Assembly (NCBI GenBank): GCA_001874335.1
Contig: MPDE01000001.1
Coordinates: 372,001 to 436,000, forward strand
Length of the DNA: 64,000 bases
Direction: 5' to 3'
Origin: Bacteroidetes bacterium MedPE-SWsnd-G2
GTDB lineage: Bacteria; Bacteroidota; Bacteroidia; Flavobacteriales; Flavobacteriaceae
Shown here: positions 54,802 to 63,146 of the stretch, piece after piece
Layout of the letters: each line of letters opens with the position of its first letter
Numbering within the stretch: position 1 is the stretch's first letter
Made by a program: the position numbers and the translations under genes
The notes under the pieces: generated by a model
Databases searched by the model: none
Told to the model about the DNA's origin: nothing
What the model saw: the letters and a program-made list of their open reading frames with translations, nothing else

Positions 54802-55197
54802 TTACACTTCTTTGTTAAGCATCCTTATAAGTACGTAAGTTTCAATGAATAAGCAACTTAAATAAGGAATTAAAAATGCTGTAGATTCTGAAGATTCTAT
54901 TACCCCGTCTGCTTTATAGATTGGATTGAAAAAAATGAAGTAAATAGCAAATTTCACAAGACTACCTCCCATGTAAATAAAACCAAGTAAATGAACGTAC
55001 TTTTTTTTAAGCACAACCAGCACTGAGAAGATGATCAAAGCCAAAACATAATTCACACCATAAGCCTTTACAATTTCGTTATCATAAAGCGGCAAGTTGT
55101 TATGAGAAAGCACTGCAATATGAATTGCAAATACGGCTGCCAATAGCAAGGCTAATACCACAGCAAATAAAACTATAGGCTTAATCGTATTTGTCAT
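54802..55197 (-). CDS. Small membrane protein in the ATP synthase locus (DUF6168/AtpI-like)
   Basis: A 131-residue protein with four predicted membrane helices (about 8-27, 42-62, 70-90, 103-125). Position between the AtpZ-like gene and atpB suggests an AtpI-type role in c-ring assembly or Mg2+ entry; I associate the family with the label DUF6168 but cannot verify it. It overlaps the AtpZ-like gene by 17 bases. Confidence 0.75.
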   Translation of the reverse strand: MTNTIKPIVLFAVVLALLLAAVFAIHIAVLSHNNLPLYDNEIVKAYGVNYVLALIIFSVLVVLKKKYVHLLGFIYMGGSLVKFAIYFIFFNPIYKADGVIESSESTAFLIPYLSCLFIETYVLIRMLNKEV

Positions 55198-55411
55198 TAA
55201 TCTTGTTGAGTTGAGAAATCACACTCCAAAGTGAAGCTCCAAGAGCAAGGAGTGTACATATTATAGTAAATACTTTTCCTGATGAAAATTCTTGATCCAA
55301 CCACTTCCCCAGGTAAACCCCTAAATAAATAGTGATTCCCATTTGAAGCGCCACACCAATAAGCTGTGCAAACTTATTAAGCTGATTTTTCTTTTTTGGT
55401 TTTTTCTCCAT
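55181..55411 (-). CDS. atpZ: AtpZ/AtpI-family protein
   Basis: A 76-residue protein with a Lys-rich N-terminus (MEKKPKKKNQLNK) and two membrane helices (GVALQMGITIYLGVYLGKWLD, then FTIICTLLALGASLWSVI), the pattern of AtpZ/AtpI proteins that assist ATP synthase assembly. Its start lies 35 bases inside the end of the bactofilin gene and its end overlaps the next membrane protein, so all three are probably translated together. Confidence 0.88.
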   Translation of the reverse strand: MEKKPKKKNQLNKFAQLIGVALQMGITIYLGVYLGKWLDQEFSSGKVFTIICTLLALGASLWSVISQLNKINDKYD

Positions 55412-55787
55412 GTCCTAATTTCTTCACGCTAGATTTCATAACACAGGTTGCATTAAAACCAGCTCCAGGCTCTACTGCCAATTTACCGACCTCTACTTCG
55501 CCATCTACCTGAGCTGTACTTCTTAAAGTTAAGGTATTAGAAAGTTGAAGTTTTCCAGAAAATTGACCTTCTATATCTGCGTGAGAGCTCACTAAAGAGC
55601 CAATGACTATTCCAGTTTTTCCAATGACTATTTTTCCTGATGTCGAAATATTTCCTTCGATTCTACCTTCAATTCTAAAATCTCCTTTACTAGATATATC
55701 ACCAGTTATTGCAGTTCCGTTTGCAATTGTATTTTGTTGTGATAGGTTATCTGTGGTCGTACGGCGGGTTTTTGAGTCCGAAAACAT
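55377..55787 (-). CDS. Bactofilin (polymer-forming cytoskeletal protein)
   Basis: A 136-residue protein with a central right-handed beta-helix (about 20-115) made of short repeats such as GDISSKGDFRIEGRIEGNIS, flanked by short disordered ends. Bactofilins polymerise without nucleotide and organise envelope growth or polarity. The C-terminal tail (KLGHGEKTKKEKSA) is encoded over the start of atpZ. It begins 14 bases after the PorW/SprE stop. Confidence 0.92.
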   Translation of the reverse strand: MFSDSKTRRTTTDNLSQQNTIANGTAITGDISSKGDFRIEGRIEGNISTSGKIVIGKTGIVIGSLVSSHADIEGQFSGKLQLSNTLTLRSTAQVDGEVEVGKLAVEPGAGFNATCVMKSSVKKLGHGEKTKKEKSA

Positions 55788-55800
55788 AGGGCAAGTTGTT

Positions 55801-58374
55801 TTATTGTGATTCTAAATAGGTGTTTAAATTCTTGTGCATTTGCACAATTTCATAGTTTGGTGACGAGATTACAAAGTAGGGTTTGTTAATCTTGAATTTG
55901 GTTTCGCTTAAAATTTCGCCAAAACCATCAGCACCGTTAATACTTTTTAATCCATGAACTGTTATAAAAGATAGCTCTGGACTATAAATATCTATTGAAC
56001 TAAAGAGTTTTAAATATTTTAAATCGGCTGCTTCAATAGCCTTGTCTAATTCGGTTTTAAAAGCAGTCATTTCTTCTTTACTAGCAGCATCAAACTGATA
56101 AATAACTTTAAAGCTTGAAGCTTCATCATCAGAAATAAATTCTTTATTAGCTATACTAGGGATAACTTGAGATAAAATAGTGTTAGCCTTCTTACCTTCT
56201 TCTGAGTTAGGATATGTAAGGGCAATATAGTTTACGCTTTCTTTGTAACGTTCAAAACCATATAATCTGGCAATAGCTGAAGCTTTTAAAATTTCAAACT
56301 TAGGCACTATTGGTTCTCCTTCAAAGGTATAAATATGAGTTTCACAGGCTGTAATTACCGCTTGGTAATCCATATTTTGATACATCTCAAACACGGTTTG
56401 ATAAATTGCATCTGGAGCATTTTCATCTTGAGCCAATCTGGTTTTAGGATTTCTTAATATCTCTGCATATCTCGATTCACTATGATTGGTTAAAATATCC
56501 TCCTTTGTGATTTGTGCTTCATCTTGCTCACCTAACAATTCATACAATTGATAAAGGTTGTATTTTGAAGGTAAAATTAATCGGTCTTCAGGATTGCTAT
56601 CCAATACTCTTTTATACTTAGATTTAGCAAGTTGATATTCTTTAAACTTTTCTTTATAGATTCCTCCTAATTGGTAATCGGCAAAATTTCTTTCCTTATA
56701 AAGACTATCAATAACCTTCACGTCTGTTGGAATTTGACCAATATAAAACTCAGGGTCAAATTGAGACTGATCTTCATTTATTACCACATCGTTTGTAGCA
56801 TCTTGAATACTTGAAGCTCCCAATTTATTAGACAATCTCCAGTCATCTTCAGGAGGTCTATTTCCCCATAACTTTAAAAATTCGTTTTTACCATATGCAA
56901 CGGTAGATGGGTTGTAAAAATAGAATATAGACTTACCAATTTGAGGTGCTCCACCAATATTTGGTCGGCCTCCTTTTTTGTTTGTTTGATTATTATTTGA
57001 AGTAGATGCTAATCCTCCAGAGTTTGCTTTTTGCAAAGCTTCAATTTCTTCTTGCTCTTTTCTTAAAGTTTCTTCCAATTGAAGTTTCTCTGTATAAGCT
57101 TGAAACCAAACTAATCGCTCTTCATCAGACAAATTCACTAAATGTAAAATACTATCATTACGCTGTGCAATTTCTTCGTAATAAATTACATCTTCAAGAT
57201 TATCTCTTTTTCTTTTAAATGTTCTAAATCGTTTTGAGTTTTGTTTTAAACCCATAAGCGTACTATCGTAATAGGCTCCAGCAATTCTATACTCTGTGAT
57301 ATCAAAGTAAATATCACCAAGATTAGAATAATTACGTACTAACAATTCTCTATCGCTTGTTTTTGTTTCAATCGATTTTTTATAGAATGCCCTTGCTTCA
57401 AAGTCACTCCCTTCTCGTTTATGAAATTCTGCGATGGTATAATAAATCTTATCTAAAAACGGTCTGTTTTCTCTATCTAACTCTAATTCTCTTAAAAACT
57501 CTTTTACCGAATCTTTTGCTGGAGTTGTTACATCAAAATTATTGACTTTAGATAGGTGCGCATTAATGTAATAAGCTCTAGATACCTTTCTATGTAAATC
57601 TATTACTTTATCGTAGGCTGCGTTTGCACTATCCTTTTCCTCGAAATGATCATAAATTTGACCTCTGATGTAGTTATATCGTGCAACTTCACTATGTTTT
57701 TTTGTTTGAGAAGCAGCCACATCTAACATGGTTAAGGCGCTATCTTTTGCCTTAATGTTAATGTATGCCATAGCCATTATTGCAGTAACATCTGCTAAAT
57801 CTTGACCTTCTAAAGTTTCCGAATCCAGAAGCTTTTTAAGGTTTTTTATAGCAAGCTCGTTGTTATCTAACCTAATGTTTGCTTTTTCTCTCCAAACCTT
57901 AGCCTGATTTATTTTATCACTTGCAGGGTATTTATACAAAATGTAGTTAAAAGCTTCAAGCGCAGGAATAAACCTTTGGTCAAAATATCTAGCTTGACCT
58001 AACAGCAAATAGGCTTCATCAATTTGCGGATTCTTTTCCTTGCCTTGAACATTCATTCCGTGCTTTTGCACAGCCTTTATTGCTTTCTCCTCGGCGTATT
58101 GAAAGTCTTCGTTTTTAGCTTGACCCGGAAGCATGATTTCATCTGAAACCTGCATACGCTCAACAGGAAGTAGCTCCCAATAATTATCTGTGAAGGCATC
58201 ATTTATGGTGTTACGCCCATTCTCCAATGCCAAATTACCATTGTACAAGATATTGTACTTGGTACCCATAGCATGAAAATTTCTGTTTACCCATTTGTCT
58301 TTTTTTCGAGAACAACTAACTACAAACAGTAGTCCTATGAGTAACAGAGAAATAACTTTAAACGACGTTTTCAA
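55801..58374 (-). CDS. porW: T9SS/gliding motility TPR lipoprotein PorW/SprE
   Basis: An 857-residue lipoprotein. The signal peptide ends in FVVSC (lipidated Cys21), followed by the family-typical RKKDKWVNRNFHAMGTKYNI. TPR-type helices fill about 110-400 and 560-750. The gene starts at TTG (58374): no upstream in-frame ATG exists, and the next Met would remove the signal peptide. PorW (SprE in Flavobacterium) is needed for type IX secretion and gliding. It precedes the bactofilin gene. Confidence 0.9.
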   Translation of the reverse strand: MKTSFKVISLLLIGLLFVVSCSRKKDKWVNRNFHAMGTKYNILYNGNLALENGRNTINDAFTDNYWELLPVERMQVSDEIMLPGQAKNEDFQYAEEKAIKAVQKHGMNVQGKEKNPQIDEAYLLLGQARYFDQRFIPALEAFNYILYKYPASDKINQAKVWREKANIRLDNNELAIKNLKKLLDSETLEGQDLADVTAIMAMAYINIKAKDSALTMLDVAASQTKKHSEVARYNYIRGQIYDHFEEKDSANAAYDKVIDLHRKVSRAYYINAHLSKVNNFDVTTPAKDSVKEFLRELELDRENRPFLDKIYYTIAEFHKREGSDFEARAFYKKSIETKTSDRELLVRNYSNLGDIYFDITEYRIAGAYYDSTLMGLKQNSKRFRTFKRKRDNLEDVIYYEEIAQRNDSILHLVNLSDEERLVWFQAYTEKLQLEETLRKEQEEIEALQKANSGGLASTSNNNQTNKKGGRPNIGGAPQIGKSIFYFYNPSTVAYGKNEFLKLWGNRPPEDDWRLSNKLGASSIQDATNDVVINEDQSQFDPEFYIGQIPTDVKVIDSLYKERNFADYQLGGIYKEKFKEYQLAKSKYKRVLDSNPEDRLILPSKYNLYQLYELLGEQDEAQITKEDILTNHSESRYAEILRNPKTRLAQDENAPDAIYQTVFEMYQNMDYQAVITACETHIYTFEGEPIVPKFEILKASAIARLYGFERYKESVNYIALTYPNSEEGKKANTILSQVIPSIANKEFISDDEASSFKVIYQFDAASKEEMTAFKTELDKAIEAADLKYLKLFSSIDIYSPELSFITVHGLKSINGADGFGEILSETKFKINKPYFVISSPNYEIVQMHKNLNTYLESQ

Positions 58375-58480
58375 AAGCGGCTTGTTTTGTCTTAAATAAT
58401 AACAATCTTCTCACATAAATATTATGCAATGTGGTAAAAATAAGCATCTTTTTGAATTTACCTATAAAAGAAATTCACTT

Positions 58481-59188
58481 TTAGGCCACCTCAATGTTTG
58501 AGAAATGCGCCTCTAACTCTTTTAAGGTCGCTTCACTGGTCTCTATATCCTTAACCACTTCGCCCTTTTCTAAAACAACAATGCGCTCACAAACATCTGT
58601 AACATGAAGTAAATCATGGCTTGAAATCAAAACTGTAACGCCTTGTTTTTGCGCAAGATCTTTTATTATTTGTTTTAATCTAATTTGAGTTGTAGGATCC
58701 AGATTAGCAAAAGGCTCATCTAAAATAATAACCTTGGGACTGCCAATTAAAGCCGCCACAATACCAGCTTTTTTCTGATTTCCTTTACTTAAATCTCTCA
58801 AGTACTTTTTCTGATTTAATATTTCGTCATGGAAAAAATCTTCAAAGCCTTTCAATAACTCATCAACATCTGCTTTAGAAACACCTCGTAATTCGCCAAT
58901 GAAATAAAAATATTCTTCAGCGGTGAGATACCCAATTAAAAAACTTTCATCTATAAAAGAAGAGGTAAAAGGTTTCCAATCTTCGCTTTCATTAACACGA
59001 ACATTATTATTTTCAATATGTCCTGTAGTGGGTTGAATTAAATCTAAAAGCAAACTAAAATAAGTTGTTTTTCCTGCCCCGTTATTCCCAACTAAACCAA
59101 AACTCTGACCACTAGGAATTGATAAAGATTCTATATTTAAAACCGTATTCTCATTATACGATTTTGAAAGATTAGTAGTTACTATCAT
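58481..59188 (-). CDS. ABC transporter ATP-binding protein
   Basis: A 235-residue ATPase with Walker A GNNGAGKTT (34-42), signature LSKGNQKKAG and Walker B VIILDEPFANLDP. It pairs with the permease gene immediately upstream (15 bases apart). The SKGNQKK form of the signature is common in export or drug-resistance ABC systems. Substrate unknown. Confidence 0.93.
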   Translation of the reverse strand: MIVTTNLSKSYNENTVLNIESLSIPSGQSFGLVGNNGAGKTTYFSLLLDLIQPTTGHIENNNVRVNESEDWKPFTSSFIDESFLIGYLTAEEYFYFIGELRGVSKADVDELLKGFEDFFHDEILNQKKYLRDLSKGNQKKAGIVAALIGSPKVIILDEPFANLDPTTQIRLKQIIKDLAQKQGVTVLISSHDLLHVTDVCERIVVLEKGEVVKDIETSEATLKELEAHFSNIEVA

Positions 59189-59203
59189 AATGTTTTCTAT
59201 TAA

Positions 59204-60676
59204 TTATTTCTTTTCGCCGAAAGCAGCAATTGTTTTGTATTTCCCATTTTGATAAATGGCTTCTATTTTACTTAAAAACACATTTTTAAGAATGATGCCT
59301 AATACTCCAGAAAGCGCCAAGGCTATGAGTCCAGACTCAAAACTTATAAAATAGTAAGGCACATAAAATATAAGCATTGGTAGTACAAATTTTGGTAAGC
59401 CAATTAACAGTTGAGTCGGGTTAAAACCATTTGTATTTCCAAAGGCTTTAGATTTTACATTCAGCTCAACAGGCACTCTATTTAGTGCGCCACCTATAAG
59501 TGTGATAAACGAATTTAAGCCAATATTAAACAGAGCTCCTGCCGCAATCATACCGTAAATTCGAGTTCCGAAATACAGGTAAGGCAAACTCAATACAAAT
59601 GAAATACTTACACCAAAAACCATTAAGTACCATTTAGATTCTAAATATTGACGGTACGGAATATTTTGACTCATTAGCATTTTATAATATTCACTATCCC
59701 AAGACGGCACTAATTGACCAAAAGTCAATAAAAACCCTCCGGTTACAAATATTGAAGCAAACACTAAAACTGCAGGCATGTCTTTATAAATATCTTGGGT
59801 GTAAAAAACTACACCATAAAAAAGAAAGATAAAGGAGATTAAAACCACTTGTTTGGGCCTTGCATTTCTTGTAATTAATTTTATGTCGTTTTTAAGAAAC
59901 GGCGCTACCTTACCAAACCTGTTCATCCATGATAAATCTTGAGATTTAACCTTTTCAACTTTCTTAGAAATTTCGGCATCAAGATAAAATCCTTTCTGAA
60001 TAAATCTATAATTTAACAGGTAAGTCCCAACTAACAGCAAAACAGGAATTAAGCATAATGCAGGGTTGTTATACATATAGTTAAAGGCCTGCCCCATTGG
60101 CACCGAAACCTTATAAATTTCAAAATGTTCTAAACCAACTAAAACTGCAAGAATGGCAAGAATGACGAAAAAGGCTTTATTACTTTTATTAATTAAGAAG
60201 TTTGTAAAATTGAACGTCAGTACAAAACAATACATTGCCGTAAGCCAGGGCAATACTTTTAATACAGGATATCCAGATGCCATAAGCACTACACTAAATG
60301 GTATAAAGACAAACATGGGAATAAAATTAAAAACCGATATCACTGTTTTTCCCAGTAAATAATGGATAACCGAATTCTTTTTTATCGGAATTACCATTAG
60401 TGGCTTAATATTCATAACCGGTAATTGCTGCATAAAATACCTAATGGCTAAATCCATAAGCATCCAATACACCAAATAATTATTAACAGTAATGATAGGG
60501 TCAACGTCTGGCATTGTTTTTCTTAATATAAAGAAAAGCCCAACACCTAAAAGCAGAGCCGCACCACCAAAATAGATAAAGGCAAGAAATAACAATATTT
60601 TTATTGCAATTCCTTTTTGAAAATAAGACGCCCGTTTAAACTGTTTCCACTCTAACGAAATAAAATGTTTCACCAT
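59204..60676 (-). CDS. ABC transporter permease (DUF5687-like)
   Basis: A 490-residue membrane protein with about twelve helices and an N-terminal MVKHFISLEWKQFKRASYFQKG, the usual start of two-gene exporter permeases in this phylum (I associate the family with DUF5687). It is followed by its ATPase gene. A perfect 7-base dyad (TTACTAA-GCA-TTAGTAA, 60692-60708) lies 16 bases upstream, and a membrane-protein/PadR pair is next to it. Confidence 0.85.
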   Translation of the reverse strand: MVKHFISLEWKQFKRASYFQKGIAIKILLFLAFIYFGGAALLLGVGLFFILRKTMPDVDPIITVNNYLVYWMLMDLAIRYFMQQLPVMNIKPLMVIPIKKNSVIHYLLGKTVISVFNFIPMFVFIPFSVVLMASGYPVLKVLPWLTAMYCFVLTFNFTNFLINKSNKAFFVILAILAVLVGLEHFEIYKVSVPMGQAFNYMYNNPALCLIPVLLLVGTYLLNYRFIQKGFYLDAEISKKVEKVKSQDLSWMNRFGKVAPFLKNDIKLITRNARPKQVVLISFIFLFYGVVFYTQDIYKDMPAVLVFASIFVTGGFLLTFGQLVPSWDSEYYKMLMSQNIPYRQYLESKWYLMVFGVSISFVLSLPYLYFGTRIYGMIAAGALFNIGLNSFITLIGGALNRVPVELNVKSKAFGNTNGFNPTQLLIGLPKFVLPMLIFYVPYYFISFESGLIALALSGVLGIILKNVFLSKIEAIYQNGKYKTIAAFGEKK

Positions 60677-60691
60677 ATTGTAAAGATCTAA

Positions 60692-60708
60692 TTACTAAGC
60701 ATTAGTAA
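60692..60708. promoter_or_regulatory. 17-base dyad upstream of the ABC exporter genes
   Basis: TTACTAA-GCA-TTAGTAA is a perfect inverted repeat with a three-base centre, 16-32 bases before the permease start; an operator is plausible. It does not resemble the dyad at the padR promoter. Confidence 0.5.
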
Positions 60709-60790
60709 GTTAGTTTTTGTTTTTGTTACACTTAAATTTTACTAAATCGTAAACTTTTCTGTTTGTCTTAGAGCCAATATAGTATTACTC

Positions 60791-61477
60791 TTACGCAACC
60801 AATGTGTATTCAGGGTATTCTTCTTGAAGTAAGTCTTCAATTTGTTCTGGCAATACAAACACAATTATATACATGAACAACATTAAAACAAATAAAACTA
60901 TGGAAGATAATATGGGATAATTGTTAACTATATGAGCAGGCGATTGAATAGCAAATTGCAAGAATAATTGAAAAAAGACCCCACTAGCTCCTAAGTTAAA
61001 TACCATGTCTTCTAATAGCCATTTTCTATTGGTCTCTTTAAAGCGTTTATTCTGTAACTTTTTGAGCCTAAAGATTTTTACTGACAGTACAATTAATACT
61101 AAAACAGACGCGCTTAGAATAACATAAGTTGGGTCTATTAATTTCATTAGAATAAGTAAAACGGAGAGCAACGTGGCACTAATCACAATTTTCGGTATAG
61201 AAAAATAAGCCTTAAATAAATGCCAAACTAAATTCCTGTATTTTTTATTCATGGCCTTGACCTTAGAGTCTACAATATCCATAAATCCAAATACACCAAA
61301 TTTCTTAAACTCAAGAGTTAGTGCTTCATCAAAATTTCTATTTGGAAATTCTTCCAATTGTGACTCAATGCCGTTGGCTAGATGATCTACTAATTCTGTT
61401 TGCACGTCATAGTATTCAACATAATGCCTTTTAGTAAACTCGTATAATTTATTAATTTGATCTTCAGATAATTTCAT
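60791..61477 (-). CDS. Membrane protein with an N-terminal helical (HAAS-like) domain
   Basis: A 228-residue protein. Residues 1-85 are a charged helical region (MKLSEDQINKLYEFTKRHYV, SQLEEFPNRNFDEALTLEFKK) like those of DUF1700/HAAS membrane proteins that partner PadR regulators. About four membrane helices follow (from about residue 86). It starts three bases after the padR stop, a common pairing. Function unknown; a role in sensing or anti-regulation is inference. Confidence 0.8.
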   Translation of the reverse strand: MKLSEDQINKLYEFTKRHYVEYYDVQTELVDHLANGIESQLEEFPNRNFDEALTLEFKKFGVFGFMDIVDSKVKAMNKKYRNLVWHLFKAYFSIPKIVISATLLSVLLILMKLIDPTYVILSASVLVLIVLSVKIFRLKKLQNKRFKETNRKWLLEDMVFNLGASGVFFQLFLQFAIQSPAHIVNNYPILSSIVLFVLMLFMYIIVFVLPEQIEDLLQEEYPEYTLVA

Positions 61478-61480
61478 TTA

Positions 61481-61813
61481 TTATGCCAGTTTTGGAGTAA
61501 GTAATGTCTGCATTGTTTTAAGGTAAGCTTCAAGTTCTGACAGCTTATTCACAGTTTCCTTGCTACCAACTTCTGTCAAACTATAGTACTTTCTTAATCG
61601 GTTATCAACTTTAAGCATTTCTACTTCCAGCAAACCTTCTGATTCTAATTTATGTAACGCAGGATATAATGCGCCTTCGGTAATGTTTAGCTCTCCTTTG
61701 GTTAAAAGCTTCACCTTTTGTGTAATCTCATAACCATACATCTTACCGTTTTCATCCAGTAATTTTAAGATAATTGTATTAAGACTGCCTTTAAATAATT
61801 TTTGATTTGCCAT
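61481..61813 (-). CDS. PadR family transcriptional regulator
   Basis: A 110-residue winged-helix protein: MYGYEITQKVKLLTKGELNITEGALYPALHKLESEG in two parts (YGYEITQKV, EGALYPALHKLES) is the PadR signature, followed by the wing RKYYSLTEVGS and a C-terminal dimer helix. It starts at ATG 61813, only four bases after a -7 box, suggesting leaderless translation. A dyad covers that promoter. It probably represses its own operon. Confidence 0.95.
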   Translation of the reverse strand: MANQKLFKGSLNTIILKLLDENGKMYGYEITQKVKLLTKGELNITEGALYPALHKLESEGLLEVEMLKVDNRLRKYYSLTEVGSKETVNKLSELEAYLKTMQTLLTPKLA

Positions 61814-61817
61814 ACAT

Positions 61818-61825
61818 CAAATATA
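61818..61825 (-). promoter_or_regulatory. padR -7 element
   Basis: TATATTTG on the minus strand fits TAnnTTTG; it ends four bases before the padR ATG, implying a start of transcription at or within the start codon. Confidence 0.6.
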
Positions 61826-61844
61826 CATAATTTACTTATGCATA
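61822..61844. promoter_or_regulatory. Candidate PadR operator over the padR promoter
   Basis: TATACATAA-TTTAC-TTATGCATA is a 9-9 inverted repeat (one mismatch) with a five-base centre that overlaps the -7 element at 61818-61825 and the -33 spacer, 8 bases upstream of padR. Confidence 0.55.
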
Positions 61845-61901
61845 AAACTCTTAGGTGTTAAAATTTAAGACAAAAAGCAATTCCAAAAGCAAATGCTTCG
61901 C

Positions 61902-61909
61902 TATTTTTG
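61902..61909 (+). promoter_or_regulatory. Candidate -7 element for the ferredoxin reductase gene
   Basis: TATTTTTG lies 16 bases before the ATG at 61926. No -33 TTG is obvious at the right distance. Confidence 0.5.
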
Positions 61910-61925
61910 CAAAAAAAATAATACC

Positions 61926-62981
61926 ATGGCCCAATTTCATATACTAACTATCTCAGAAATTGAAAAGATTACTAACAACTGTGTAACCCTCACTTTTGAT
62001 GTCCCTAGCGACTTACAATCTGAGTTTAATTTTACAGCAGGGCAGTACATTACCTTAAAAACCAAAATAAACGGAGAAGACGTAAGACGTGATTATTCAC
62101 TTTGCAGTGCTCCTAACAGTAAGGTTTTGAAAGTTGCTGTAAAAGCTGTTGAAAATGGCGTGTTTTCACAATATGCAAATACCCAATTAAAATCTGGAGA
62201 TTCAATTGAAGTTTCTAAGCCTAATGGTCGATTTACTTATACTCCCGACACTAGTAACACCAAAACTGTAGTTGCTTTTGCCGCAGGAAGTGGTATTACT
62301 CCAATAATGAGTATTGCTAAATCTGTGTTAGAATCTGAGAAGGACAGTAAGTTTGTTTTAGTTTACGGTAACAAAACTCAAGCAGATACAATGTTTTTTG
62401 CCCAATTAGAAAGCTTGCAATCAAAATACAATTCCCGTTTTAGCATTCAACATATAACGAGTCAAGAAAAAACTGAGCATTCTAAATTTGGAAGAATTGA
62501 TTCCAGCATTGTAAATTATGTATTTAACACCTACTTAAACGATGCAGCTTTAAAATCATTTTACCTATGTGGTCCCGAACAAATGATACATACTGTAAGT
62601 GATAGCTTAAAAGAAAAAGGGTTTGAGGAAGATCAAATAAATTTTGAATTATTTACGACCTCAACAACTTCAGAAGCACCATCTGAAACAACATCTGCAG
62701 GAGAATCAAAGGTTACTGTTTTGTTAGATGATGAAACGTCAAGCTTTAGTATGGATGCCAAATCTACAATATTAGATGCAGCCTTAGCTGAAGACATTGA
62801 TGCGCCATATTCTTGCCAAGGCGGGATTTGCAGTAGTTGTATTGCAAGAATCACCGAAGGTGAAGTAAGCATGAGACAAAACAATATATTAACCGAAAGT
62901 GAATTAGCAGAAGGCTTGATTCTTACTTGTCAAGCGCATCCTAAAACGGCAAATGTAAGCATTGACTTTGACGACGTTTAA
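61926..62981 (+). CDS. Ferredoxin-NADP reductase-type flavoprotein with C-terminal [2Fe-2S] domain (PaaE-like)
   Basis: A 351-residue electron-transfer protein. The FAD-binding RxYS motif is RRDYSLC (54-60), the NAD(P)-binding GSGITP follows (121-126), and FYLCGPEQM is near the end of the reductase part. The C-terminal plant-type ferredoxin domain holds Cys297, Cys302, Cys305 and Cys335. Such proteins feed electrons to oxygenases, such as phenylacetyl-CoA epoxidase (PaaE); no oxygenase gene is next to it, so the partner is unknown. ATG 61926 lies correctly downstream of a -7 box; an upstream ATG at 61893 would precede that box. Confidence 0.93.
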   Translation: MAQFHILTISEIEKITNNCVTLTFDVPSDLQSEFNFTAGQYITLKTKINGEDVRRDYSLCSAPNSKVLKVAVKAVENGVFSQYANTQLKSGDSIEVSKPNGRFTYTPDTSNTKTVVAFAAGSGITPIMSIAKSVLESEKDSKFVLVYGNKTQADTMFFAQLESLQSKYNSRFSIQHITSQEKTEHSKFGRIDSSIVNYVFNTYLNDAALKSFYLCGPEQMIHTVSDSLKEKGFEEDQINFELFTTSTTSEAPSETTSAGESKVTVLLDDETSSFSMDAKSTILDAALAEDIDAPYSCQGGICSSCIARITEGEVSMRQNNILTESELAEGLILTCQAHPKTANVSIDFDDV

Positions 62982-63032
62982 TCCTTAAAACCCAACCTTT
63001 GGTCGAATAAACTAAAACAAATATTCAATTTA

Positions 63033-63063
63033 TTTGTTATCCTACCAAGTTAGTATACTTTTG
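63033..63063 (+). promoter_or_regulatory. Perfect Bacteroidota promoter (TTTG-N19-TACTTTTG) with no gene downstream
   Basis: TTTG (63033-63036) and TACTTTTG (63056-63063) are separated by exactly 19 bases, a full match to the Bacteroidota consensus. Downstream there is only a hairpin terminator within 50 bases. Confidence 0.75.
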
Positions 63064-63069
63064 ACCCAT

Positions 63070-63146
63070 ATTAGGAATTATTTAAGGTTTATCACGAAAA
63101 GAAAACTTTTAAATGCTCTACTTCGCACAAAGTAGGGCATTTTTTT
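63070..63146 (+). ncRNA. Candidate small RNA, about 75 nucleotides
   Basis: A transcript from the promoter at 63033-63063 would begin near 63070 and end at the hairpin 63111-63146. No reading frame with a plausible start lies inside. The 3' half is the terminator hairpin and the 5' half is AT-rich and unstructured by eye. It may be an independent small RNA, or the 3' end of the reductase mRNA. The exact 5' end is assumed. Confidence 0.4.
63111..63146 (+). terminator. Strong terminator between convergent genes
   Basis: AAATGC-T-CTACTT pairs with AAGTAG-G-GCATTT (one G-U pair) around a six-base loop and is followed by a run of seven T on the plus strand. The T-run overlaps the glycosyltransferase stop codon. 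On the minus strand the flanking run is weaker. Confidence 0.88.
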
